DNA of 64,000 nucleotides from Septoria linicola. Taxonomy: Eukaryota > Ascomycota > Dothideomycetes > Mycosphaerellales > Mycosphaerellaceae. This document shows positions 49,201 through 61,159 of the stretch, in pieces (position 1 is the stretch's first letter; each line of letters starts with the position of its first letter). The stretch covers positions 186,001 to 250,000 of the forward strand of contig CP099433.1 of assembly GCA_024114885.1 (NCBI GenBank). Direction: 5' to 3'. Under the pieces are notes generated by a model. The model saw nothing but the letters and a program-made list of their open reading frames with translations. It was not told where the DNA came from and did not search any database. A program made the position numbers and the translations under genes.

Positions 49201-50980
49201 TTAATCGTATACTCTATACTATCTACTAGCTTACTCCTTATCTCTTCTATTAGGTTTAGAATATTAGAGAACTATTAGAACTTAGAAGGAAGAGAGTTAA
49301 CCTCTTCGCCTATCTTACTTAATACTACTATATATACTATAGATATCTACTTTAAGTTCTTAAGAAACTTATAAGCTTCTCTAACCTTAACGTTTTTTAA
49401 AATATCGCTATAGGTCTACTTATCTAAACTACTATCGACTCGTATATAATTAGTACGCCTTTATAGTCGACCTAAGATTATATTAGGAGTTAGTATATTA
49501 TAAATATAAAAGATTATACCTACTATACGCTCTACTCCTATAGAGTCTATAAGCTCTATATATATATAGTATATACTATAATAATACTCTAATTCCTTAG
49601 TAAATAAGATAGCTAGAGATAAGATAGTATTAGTTCGAACTATAATACTATATTATAAGATAAAGGATCTTAATACTATATTAATATTAATAGTATTATT
49701 AAAAAGGAATTAAGCTAGCTTAAGTCTATTCTACGCCTTAACTACGCCTTCTAGATAAGTCGTATTTACGACTTATATAGAGAGGTATATATCGCTACTA
49801 AGTTTAGTATTTAGAGATCGTAGTCTTTCTCTAATACCTTCTCTTTTTTTAGCGTCTCTATAGTAACCTTATATACTAATAGCTTTATACTATTATCTTA
49901 GGTACCTTAGTTAGAGTAGATAGAATTAGTACTAAGATACCTCTTCTACTTATAGCTATAGTATTCTAAATACTTATAGCCTATAATAGAGCGAGTAGAA
50001 CCTTTATTACTAAAGCGATATATACTATTCTCTTCTAGACTATTATCGCGTCTATATATAGGAGCGTCGTTTTCTATATACTTACGCTTCGACTAAGTAT
50101 CGTACTCGTAGTCTCTATTACTCTAGCTTCTACTCTAGTTATACTATATAGGAATTACTCTATTAGCTTACTCTAGGCGCCTTACTAATATAACTAAATT
50201 AGTATACTTATTAGATATAGTATAATTCTTAATAATCTCTTATTAAAGCGATAGCTTTAACTTTATAAGAAGCTAGCGTACTAGCTACGCTTTATTATAA
50301 TCGCCTATTTAAGACTCTAAGTAGCCTAGTTCTATAGCGAATTAGTATACTCCTTAGCCTTTACTCTATTAGGCCTTCTTATACTTAACTATTATAAGGA
50401 TCGTATAATTCGCCTAATCTCTAATAACGTTATAGATAAAGCGCTTAAACTTAGTCTAAGTATAATCTAGAGGTATTACCTTAGAATATTTATTATACTA
50501 GATCTCTTATACCTTGCCTATAAGCTATAAAATACTATATAGAATCTTTAAATCCTCTATAATAAACTCTTATAGACTATTAAAGAAGATTACTTTAAGG
50601 CTACGAATAAACTTCCTTACCTCTTAGACTATCTTACTCTAGAAGATATAAGATTCTCTAACTTTAGAACCTTTATATTACGTATATAACGCGCTATTAT
50701 AAAGTACGCTACTTATAATACTAGTAATAGCGTCGTCTTTAAGATCGCTAGTATTAAAAGTACTAGGAGTAAGTAAAGATAGAGATTCTAACTCTATAAA
50801 AAGCTAATTATTCTCTCGTTATAGAGCGCGTATCTCTAGGCGATAATATAGTTTCTAGTTCTTAGCTTTAAGCTATATACGCTCTATATACGCGCTATCT
50901 TTAGTTATACTAGTAGATTTCTACTTCTAAACCTTATTAGCTTCTATAAGATTACTTTATTTATCTACTTTACCTATTAT
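46230..50980 (-). pseudogene. Gyp-1 gag-pol remnant (copy A)
   Basis: Read on the - strand: gag from about 50,950 to 49,900, with a degraded zinc-knuckle-like YSYKQKRY segment near 49,960; then protease/RT/RNase H (about 49,800-47,500); integrase (about 47,500-46,450), matching 1-1,150; and chromodomain (about 46,400-46,260), matching 1,245-1,385. Individual RT motifs are badly damaged here; the call rests on homology to copy 1 and on order. Non-functional. Confidence 0.75.
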
Positions 50981-50984
50981 ATAC

Positions 50985-51155
50985 TATAAAAGAGATATAT
51001 AGTAATATATAGAGCGCTCTCTTAATAAGACTATTAGGATATTATAAGACTAATTCTTGCCTTCTTTTAGATATATACGTATACTATAATTATACTATAT
51101 ACTAAGCTTATAAGTCTAAAGTAGATCTAATCTTTAATCTTACCTAGCTCTTATA
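50985..51155 (-). repeat. Gyp-1 LTR shared by copies A and B
   Basis: 5' LTR of copy A and 3' LTR of copy B at once. It is followed on the right by the same polypurine tract and antisense-frame segment (51,156 on) that follow the LTR at 44,760. Confidence 0.88.
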
Positions 51156-51419
51156 ACTATCTCCTCTCTCTAAGAGAGCTACTCTTAGTAATACTCTTAC
51201 TTAATAGGTTATATTCTAGGCTTCCTATTTAGTCTTTATAATATACTTTATATATTCTATATCTATTACGTCTCTAATATAATATATTATACTTATAAAC
51301 CTTTAGCGTATTATATAAATCTACGCTATAAAGTAAAGAGTTACTATATATATTACGTTTATATAGTAATATATTCTCTACTATAGCGACTACGATTTAT
51401 ATCTTAAGTATATTCTTTA

Positions 51420-52350
51420 AAAACTCTTCTAACTCTCTCGTAGACTTTCTTTCTATATATAATATTTTCTATATTCTAGTAATAGTAGTCGACTCGTACT
51501 ATAACTATACCCTATATATAAGTACTATACTACTAAGACGCGCTCTAGCTATAGTTATAAACTATCTACTCTATACTATCGACGATATTAGAAGCTATAG
51601 AGATATAGATATCTATCTCTACTATATTAAGTATAGCTATAAAGATATAGCTTTTCGAACGCTTTTTAACTACGCTTCGCCTACTAATAGACTATATATA
51701 GACGACGAACCTATATATAATAGAGCTATAAAGCCTAGCTAGAAGATTAAGTACTAGCGCTATTAGCGTAGCTACTACCTATACGAGCGTATTACTAATA
51801 GTAACCTTAAGTAGTAGGCGCGCTACGTACTATACTACTACTAGTAGCTAGAGACTCTCCTAGATAGTATATATAAGAAGTAGGTTAAGTATCGTCTAAA
51901 GAATCTCTATACTAATATTAAGGCCTCTAAAAAGATCTATACTAGTAATAAGAGTAAAGTAGTTAGTAGCTAGGATACTCTATATAAGGTAAGCGTACTC
52001 GCTCTACTAGCGACTAGTACGATATCTATCGTAGCTCTAGTAGAGACCTAGCGCTAGTCTAACTTTATAGTAACTATATTTAAGCTATAGTACGAGGTAT
52101 ATCTACTTTTCCTATACGACTCTTCTACGATACTAATACTCCTCGTAGACGAACTATATAGTAGGCGCCTCTAGCGACGCTCTAGATACTACTATAGAGG
52201 TAGCCTACTTTAAAAATAGTAACTAGAAAGAAGGTAACCTCTTAGAGGACGCTATATCTAACAAGGAGATAGATAAGGATAAGGACAAGGATAGTATTAC
52301 TAGTAGAAACGCTAGCGATACTAATACTACGCTATCTATAGATAGTAAGT
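51420..52350 (+). pseudogene. Gyp-1 antisense frame (copy B)
   Basis: Third copy of the antisense frame. The acidic tail ends Ser-Lys-stop near 52,348. In the compared stretch it is one codon shorter than copy A and four shorter than copy 1. Confidence 0.55.
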
Positions 52351-53785
52351 AAGTATCTTACTTACGCCTTACCTACGTCTCTTATACTCTACTTACGCCT
52401 ATCTAGGCTATAGTTAGATTCTTACTCTTTACTTATAGGTACTATACGACCTACTTAGTAGGCGTATATAAATAATATAGTTTACGCTTCTATATATCCT
52501 AAATACCTTAGTAATTTTCTCGCCTTCTTAAATTTAAGGTTTGCCTCTATATATAGGTTTAGCGCTTAGTACTTAGTATTACTATATTAGTACCTTAGCG
52601 CTTCTATCTTACTACGTACCTACTTACGCGCTACGCTTTAAATATATCTAGTACTATATAGCTACTAATATATTCTTTAGGTTCCTACTAGTTATACTCT
52701 TTAGGCTAGCCTTACTAGTAGATTAAGTACTAGTATATACTCTTTCTTACTTAAGTTCTACGAATCTTCTTAACTTTCTATTTACTCTAGTAGTCTACGA
52801 GTAGTATACTCTCTATCTACGTCTCGCTACCTTTCTAAGGTTCTAGAAGCGATATATAAAATATATTATAGATAAGAGCGTCTAGTAGTAGAGCTAAGTA
52901 GTATACCTACTTCTCTACTATATTAATTATTTTAAGAGGCCTAGTAAACTTATCTACTAACTTCTTTAAAGAAACCTCTAATTATAGATTCTTTATTAAT
53001 AGTAAGACTATATTACTAACTTTATATTCCTTAGCCTAATATCTATTATTAAAGTACTTAGCCTATATCTTACTTACTTCTCGCTAGTGTTTACTTAGTA
53101 TTTTATAGTTCTTCTTTAATCTTTCTATAGCTTCCTTAGTAGCTAGTATCTCTTTTTTAGAAAGCGTACTCTAAGCTTCTTACCTACTCGTTACTAGCTC
53201 TAGATTAAAACTATATAGCGCTATAAATAGTAATATCTTTAGTATTATATATATACTATTATTATATACGAACTTAGCTTATACTAATAGGTCTACCTAG
53301 TTATCTTATTACTTTATAGAGTAGATATATAGATAAGTCTTAAGTATCTAATTTACTCTCTTAGTTTACCTATCTATTTATAGATAGAACGCTATACTTA
53401 GCTTATATTTTATATACGCCTTATAATAGAAGTTAGACTAGAACTAACTTATAAATATAGACTCTCTATTACTAATAATACCTACGAGTATACTATAATA
53501 CCTAATTACTTCTAATATTAGAACTCTTATAAGATTACTACTAGTATACCTCTTTATAGTTAGTATAAAGACAACTATCTTTATATATTAGTCGATAATA
53601 AGTAGAAACGTATTATATACGTACGCTTCTTACTTACTTAGTAGAAGGTCTATAATAAAATCCTAAGTTAATTCTTAGAATAGATAGTCTAGTATAGGTA
53701 GTATAGTTAGCTCGCTATATAGTTAATAGCGACGCGCCTTTACCTTCTAGTAACTCCTATAGGATTCTATATATTATACGATATC

Positions 53786-54062
53786 TATTAAGAATATATC
53801 CTAGATAGTTAGTCTAGATATAGATATTTAAGTATAGTTCTAGATACCTAAGGTATCTACCTAAGGCTTAGTAGGAGGTATATCTTACTTCTCTTTCTTC
53901 TCTTCTTAGATAACTAACTTAATTAACTTTATATTTAGTTCCTAGTATATTACTACTATACTATATATATAAGTTAGTTTAAGATTAATCCTCTATTCTT
54001 CTTTACTACGCTATACCCTTCTTAATATTATATAGTATATAATACGCCTTCTACTTTTAATA
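53786..54062 (+). repeat. Copia element 1, 5' LTR
   Basis: 277-bp direct repeat of 59,805-60,081. The internal sequence begins after it with TAGGTTATAAGCC-like bases, a possible primer-binding site (TGG before RIP) that I cannot assign to a tRNA. Confidence 0.9.
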
Positions 54063-54499
54063 GGTTATAAGCCTAGGTTTATATACTAAATAGGAGTAAC
54101 CTATATTAGTATAGGTTACTTATATCCCTTATAGTTTATAGAAAATATTTAAGGCCTAGAAGTTTCTCTAACTATATTACTAATAAAGCTAGTTTATACC
54201 TAGTAGTATATAAGTTAGTAAAGATCTCTATAAGATAGTAGTATATTCCTACTTTATTAATACCTACCTAGTTCTCTACTATTATACCTAGTATTACTAG
54301 AGTTAGAAGAGGCTACCTAGCCTTCTTACTACCTAGTAGTAGAAACTCTATTAAGAGAGAAAGATCTAAGTCTTAGTAATTTCCTAAATATAAGGAATCT
54401 CTATCCTTTAGAGCTAGTCTCTCTACTATAAGAAATTACTCTTCTCTAGAATCCTTAGCTAGTCTAAAGTATTCTACTAATTATTTATTCTATTTACCT

Positions 54500-57400
54500 A
54501 TTTCTATAATAGACTAAGAAGATAAGAAGAGCTAAAGGATTCTAATCCTAGATATAACTAACTAGAAGAAATAGTTTAGGCTATAGATAGATAAGCTAGA
54601 AGGAAAGGACTAGTTCTAGGTAATTAGCTAACTAATTATTAGAGAGAACCTATATATAGTTTAGTAGGATACTAGTCTCTAGATATATATTACTTAGAAT
54701 TAATACTTCTTAAAAGATAATATAGTATATAGGTTTAGTATTAGATATAGTATTAGTAAAGATAATAAGATAGAGCTAAAGATATAGTATATTACTATAT
54801 TAGTAGCTAAGATATAGGTAATTCTCTAGAATAAGTATAATAGAGTCCTAAAGTCCTATACTATAGGTCTAATTAAGTAGTTTATTATATATAGGATATT
54901 ACCTAATAAGATAATTAGAGAAGTATAGAGATACCTTAGAGGCCTAGGTAAAAAGATTACTAAGATTAATCCTTAGGAAACTTACTACTAGAGCTAAAAG
55001 AAAAGGCTAAAATATCTTCTATAGTCTCTATCTATATTATACTAAGTAGCTAAGGATACTATTATAACTTAACTATCCTTAGATATAGATACTATTCTCC
55101 TTCTACTTAAATCCTAAGAGGTAAGAGATAATCTAGATAAGATAGATATAGGTTTAGCTATATTCTATTCTAAGTAGCTCTACTAAAGAAAGTTTCTACT
55201 AATATACTAGCTTTATAAGAAAGAGAAGTACTAGTTAAAAGATTATCCTAACCTCTCTACTACTAAGAAACTATCTTAGTAGAGAAATAGTACTAAGAGC
55301 TAGAAAGATCTTTAGAGATTATTCCTTAAAAAGAGAGTTAGAAGATCTCTTTTACTAAAAAATACTAGATATATTAAGAAAGCTATCTATAAATTATTAT
55401 TATATAATAAGCTAAAGAAGGCTATCTAGAGAATAGAGAAGTAGCTTTAGAGGATAGAAAAGTCTAGAAAGCTTCTAAAGAAAGGATTTTTAGCCTAGGA
55501 GTCTAGTTCTAGTTCTAATTCTAGAACTTATTCTAGTTCTAGAAGTAATAATTATTCTCTATTAGAAGATAATAATTAAGATAAGTTAGCCTATTCTATA
55601 ATTAAAGCTAAAAGCAAGTTATTACTCTAAGAATAGCTCTTAGATTCCTATACCTTATCTTATATAACTAACTAACTATTCTTCTTTAGATTAGTAAAAC
55701 TACTATAAAAGAAAGTATAGATTAAGGTAGGAGAAGGATACCTCTATATAACCTACTCTAGACTAATATAGATAAAAGGAATCTTAGAAGAAGAAGTTCT
55801 ACTTAATAGAGTACTACTTATTCCTAATCTTAGAGTAAATCTTATATTATAGGATTAGTTTAGTAAGTAATTTAGAGTTTAAAAGCCTAATTTTACTCTT
55901 ACCTCTCTAGATAGTTAAATAGTTATAAAGACTAAGCTAGTTAGAGGTATTCTATTTATTAGTAAGATATTACCTCTCTTATAGGAAAAGTTATATTACT
56001 TACTATATAATCCTATAAAGGTTAATAATATCTATACTATTCTATTAGAGAAGGATCTAAAATAGTAGAAGCTATAGTATAGAAGATTTATATACTCTAG
56101 AAGAGAGTTACTCTTAAACCTTTATAAAGTTACTAATCTAAAAGAAAGAATTCTAATTCCTAGCTAGGAAGAATATAAGTATAGGATCTATATAATAGGT
56201 AAAATAAAGAAATACCTAGGTAAGTCTATTAAGAGAAGATCTAAAAGATTAGCTCTTATACTAGTAGATATCTATAGACTATTACTATTATTAGTAAAAG
56301 GTTTATATAGTAGCTTAAGATTATTAATAACTTCTTAAGAAAGAAATAGATATTTCTACTTAAGGCTAGATTAGATATACTAACTACTTTTTAGAACTAG
56401 AGGATTAAGGTAGAAAGATAGTTAGTAGTACTTCTTAAGTCTATAAGAGCTAATAATACTAGAGAAATTACTACTTTAATTAAATAGTAGAAGAAGAACT
56501 TTAGAATTACTCTTAAGCTAACTAAGGCCTATAATTTACTCTAGAATAGAGTAATTAAGAGGTCTATCTATATATTAGAAGCCTCTATTAGAGTAATACT
56601 TAAAGAGAGTAAGATACCTATTAAGTTTTAGCTAGAAGCTCTTAAAGTATAGGTATATATAAGGAATAAGCTTCTAAATAGATCTAATATTAAAAGATTT
56701 AAACTCTTACCTAATAAAGCTTTTAATAGGATTAAACTAATAGTCTCCTATCTTAAGGTATAAGGATATAGAGCTATAGTATATATAGATATAAGAGTAT
56801 AGCCTTAGTAGGTAAAAAGTAATAAACTAATAAATAGAGAAAAAGATACTATATTTATTAGATACTATAATAATATAGTAAAGATATAGAAGTTCTAGAA
56901 GCTAGATATAAAGGCTATTAAGTAGTATACTAATATAATCTTCTTTAAAGATAAGCTAGGTAGAGAATTAGACTTAAATATTAAGATTAAGAATCTCTCT
57001 AGTTTAGCTCTAGAAAAAAGATCTATTAGAAGGCTAAGAACTATTAGCTAGCCTACTCTATAAGCTAGTAGAAGTACTCTAGGTACTCCTAGTCTAAGCT
57101 AGTAGAAGCCTTCTCCTCCTTAGCTATTAGTATAAGTTTAGAAAAGAAAGAAACTCTTTATATAACTTCTATCTTTATTAGAAGATATAAGAGAGTATAG
57201 AAAATTCCTAAACTAAGAGAAAGTTAAAAAAGAATCTAAGAATTCTATCTAAGAAACTATAGAGATAGATTAGAAGTAGATAGCTCTAAGGTAAACTCTT
57301 AGAAAGAGGAAAGTATCCTAAGAATATAATAGATTTAACTAGAAGCTAAAGCTAATTAGGCTTAAGCTAGATTAGAATAGTTAACTAGATAAGGAAATAC

Positions 57401-59200
57401 TTCTAGAGTATTAGGCTTTCTTCTTAGCTATAAGCTCTATTAACCTAGATATCCTATAGAACTTAGAATTCTTAGAGAAAGTTAAAGAGATTATATTCTC
57501 TACTACTAGAGAAGTAGAAATATATAAATAGAAGATTCTAATCCTAAGAAACTATAAGGAAGTAGTAAGTAATTCTAAGTAGAGTTATCTCTAGTAAGAA
57601 GCTATTTAGAAGAAGCTAGATATACTTATAAGTAATAATATCTAGACTATAGTAGTTCTACTAAAAGGAGCTAACTTAGTTACCTTAAGATAGGTCTTTA
57701 ATATTAAAAGAAAACTTAGTAGTACTATTAAAAAGTTTAAGGTAAGACTAGTTATAAGAGAGTTCTTCTAAAAGTATAGAGTAGACTATATAGAAACTTT
57801 TACCTCTATAGTTAGATAGGATACTCTAAGAGGATTTATAGCTATAGTCTATAAGAAGGACCTAGTTCTATACTAAGTAGATATAAATAATATATTTATA
57901 GAGAGTACTCTATATAAGAATATCTATATAATCCTACTACTAGGTATTAACCTACTAACTAGTATAGTCTTATAAGTTCTAAAGAGTCTCTATAGGCTAA
58001 AGTAAGCTATAAGAGACTAGAATTAGCTATATATATTAAAGCTAAAAAGAATAGGATTTAGATAGTTAGAAGTAGATCTATATCTTCTAATCTATAAGAA
58101 AAGAAAAGGCCTAATAATCCTAATCTATATTAATAATATATCTATTACTATAGAGAGACTAGAGGATATCCTTTAGTTTAAAGACTAATTTAGTAAGACC
58201 TTTAAGATTAAAGATCTTAGAGAACTAGATAAGATTCTTAGAATAAGACTAATAAGAAATAGATAGTAAGGCTAGCTAAAACTTAACTAGAAGTACTATA
58301 TCTAAGAGAATCTAGCTAAGATAGGAATAGGCTAAGAAACTATATTACTAACTCTTTTACTAATAGATAGCTATAAAAGTCTAAAGCCTACTAGACTAAA
58401 TAATAAAAGATATAATAAATAGGAGTACTAATCTATTATTAGAATATAGATATAGCTTATAACTATTATAAGACTAGATATCTTATTTATTTTTAGAAGA
58501 TTAAGCTTTTATATTAGTAATCTAATAGTAGGATATATAAAAGCTCTAAAGAAGCTAACTAGATATCTAAAATTAAACCTAGACCTTAGTTTAAAATACT
58601 TAAAAAATAGTTAAAGCTTTCTTACTAGATATATAGACTCTAACTATATAATAGATAAGACTAATAGAGTCTTAATTCTTAGATATATCTTCTTCCTTTA
58701 TAGTATACTAATCTCCTAGATAAGTAAAAAGTAGAAATCTATAGCTATATCTATAATAGAAGCTAAATATATAGCTATAGAAATATATATAAAATAGTTA
58801 TAGTTCCTTAGTACTCTTTTAAGAGAGCTTAGATACCTAGAATTAATAGAAGAATATTCTTACTAACTAAGAATCTTTAGTAACTAGGAAACTATTACTA
58901 GAATTAGGCTAATTTAGCTAAAAGGTAATAACTAAGCTACTCTTACTCTAGTTAAGGACTTATATATTTATAATAAGTCTAAATATATTAATATCTTATA
59001 TAATACTATAAGAAAGCTCTAATAGAATAAACTTATCTCTATAGAATATATAAATATAAAAGAGATAGTAGTAGATAGTCTTATTAAGCTAAAGAATAGA
59101 CTATAGTTTTAGGAGTTTATAAGATAGCTCTATCTTATATAAGAGATATATAAAAATAACTCTAAGCCTTAGAGTTAGACTAAAAGGAGTTTAAAAGAAA
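54500..59200 (+). pseudogene. Copia gag-pol remnant
   Basis: Single-polyprotein layout typical of Ty1/copia, with integrase before RT. A gag region (about 54,500-55,650) is followed by a GAG-pre-integrase zinc region and integrase core (about 56,060-56,900; LALILVDIY near 56,245 is the usual VDI/VDV start). RT is at about 57,650-58,330 with YQVDINNAF (near 57,875), a YGLKQ-type motif (near 57,985) and the catalytic YVDD as a YINN/YVDN-like site near 58,125. RNase H is at about 58,680-59,150 with an STxEAxY-like motif (near 58,750). RIP stops throughout. Confidence 0.82.
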
Positions 59201-59804
59201 TATTTTAGTTATTTAACTCTTTCTTAATTAGACTTTATAAAGTCCTAAATTCTCTTACTAATATTAGACCTATTACTAACTATAATATTACTATATAGTA
59301 CCTAGCTAAACTAGATACCTTCTAAGAGTAAGTACTAGTTAATATTAAAAACCTCCTCTATAGTAGCTATTATCTCTAGTACTAGTATATAGTTACTCTA
59401 CTCTCTAGCTTAATATAAGATCCTTATAGCTAAGAATAGTATACTCTAAAGGCTTTTAGAGAACTAAGAAGCTATATAGAATATAACTAAGTAGGAGACT
59501 AGGCTATAAGGTATCTAGAGAGCTATTAGAATTAGTTATAAGAAAGGATAGAAGTAACTTACTAGATAGTCTATATTCTAAATAATCTACTTCTATATAA
59601 GAGAGAAAGAAGATCTTATAGAAGGTATTTCTTTTACCTTTTTATAGAAGATAGTAGTATAGAAAGTTCTATTAGATAGATAGTTAGTACTATCTAGTTA
59701 TTAGTCTAAAAAGTAAGTACTTAATAACTAATTAAGATTAGAACTAGTATTTAAATACTATAGATAATCTATTAAAAGATCTAACTATATAGTATAAGTA
59801 GGAG

Positions 59805-60081
59805 TATTAAGAATATATCCTAGATAGTTAGTCTAGATATAGATATTTAAGTATAGTTCTAGATATCTAAGATATCTACTAAAGGCTTAATAGAAGATAT
59901 ATCTTATTTCTCTTTCTTCTCCTCTTAAATAACTAACTTAATTAACTTTATATTTAGTTTCTAGTATATTACTACTATACTATATATATAAGTTAGTTTA
60001 AGATTAATCCTCTATTCTTCTTTACTATACTATACTCTCCTTAATATTATATAGTATATAATACGCTCTCTACTTTTAATA
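59805..60081 (+). repeat. Copia element 1, 3' LTR
   Basis: 277 bp, preceded by a short purine-rich AAGTAGGAG. Confidence 0.9.
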
Positions 60082-60868
60082 ATATTCTTAGTTATCTATT
60101 CTCTAGCTACTAGTACTTTCTTTATACTAGCGAGATAGTCTTATCTTTACTAAAATAGCTTATAAGAGTATTATTATAATATATACGAATTACCTATATC
60201 TATAAAATATAGTCCTTAGATATATATAGCGAATCGTCTATCTAGAGGTTTCTCTCTCTTATAGTATATTACTTAAGTCGACTACTATTACTTATTATTT
60301 ATAAGTATACTATACTTATATTTAGCTTAGCTTATACTAGTATACGAGTATATCTAAGAATTAAGTCTAAGATATTTATATATAGCTCTTCGCTCTTAGT
60401 AATTCTACCTACTACTTATATAGGCGTTAAAAACTACTACTATAGGTTAGAGTTAGTACTTCTCTCTATTAAAGGATACTATTCTAGAATTATAGATTAT
60501 ATAGATATAAGCTATAAGTAGTCTACTTACGTCTCTTATACTCTAATTATCCTATAGCTATAACTTAGTCTATAGAGTAGATAGAAGGTTAGTTATCTCT
60601 ACTACCTCCTTAGTATAATCGCTATATCTTAATAGTACGTTAGCTAGATTTTACTTACCTATCTAGTATATTATAATAAAGTCGAATAGAGCTAGGAATA
60701 TAGCCTAGTAGGCTTATCTACTAGTTAACTTCTTTATACCTATAAACCTATAAAGGTTAGTATAGTCGACTAGTATATCGATTATATATAGAGCGTCTTC
60801 GAGATATAGCCTCTATACTTTAAAAGCCTTAACTACTATAAGAAGCTTCTTACTATATATCTTATAAT

Positions 60869-61143
60869 TATTAAAAGTAGAGAGTATATTATATACTATA
60901 TAATATTAAGGAGAGTATAGTATAGTAAAGAAGAATAGAGGATTAATCTTAAACTAACTTATATATATAGTATAGTAGTAATATACTAGGAACTAAATAT
61001 AAAGTTAATTAAGTTAGTTATCTAAGAAGAGAAGAAAGAGAAGCAAGATATACCTCTTACTAAGCCTTAGGTAGATATCTTAGGTATCTAGAACTATACT
61101 TAGATATCTATATTAAGAATATATCTAGGATATATTCTTAATA
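60869..61143 (-). repeat. Copia element 2, 3' LTR
   Basis: 275 bp, reverse complement of the element 1 LTRs. Its outer U3 end (about 61,110-61,143) differs: TATTAAGAATATATC is followed by its near-mirror GATATATTCTTAATA, making a terminal inverted repeat not present in element 1. Confidence 0.82.
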
Positions 61144-61159
61144 CTCCTACTTATACTAT

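Larger units (their letters stand above)
44590..51155 (-). mobile_element. Gyp-1 copy A: full-length Ty3/gypsy chromovirus, 6.57 kb
   Basis: LTRs of 171 bp at 44,590-44,760 (3') and 50,985-51,155 (5') enclose, on the - strand, gag, pol and chromodomain, with the antisense frame next to the 3' LTR. A polypurine tract lies just inside the 3' LTR (44,761-44,776, ACTATCTCCTCTCTCT on +). The expected duplication of TCTAT (44,585-44,589) is not found on the right, because the right LTR is shared with copy B. Heavily RIP-mutated. Confidence 0.88.
53786..60081 (+). mobile_element. Ty1/copia element 1, complete, 6.30 kb
   Basis: LTRs of 277 bp at 53,786-54,062 and 59,805-60,081 start TATTAAG and end TTTTAATA (RIP-changed TG...CA). 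They are flanked by ATATC (53,781-53,785) and ATATT (60,082-60,086). The empty site in copy A reads ATATCCTTAG, so the right duplicate carries one C-to-T change. It inserted into pol of Gyp-1 copy B. Confidence 0.9.
50985..60868 (-). mobile_element. Gyp-1 copy B, interrupted by two copia elements
   Basis: Same internal order as copy A: LTR, antisense frame (about 51,420-52,350), chromodomain and integrase (about 52,500-53,780), then after the first copia insertion the next part of pol (60,087-60,868, homologous to 47,375-48,160). It would continue right of the second copia element, beyond the window. Confidence 0.85.
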
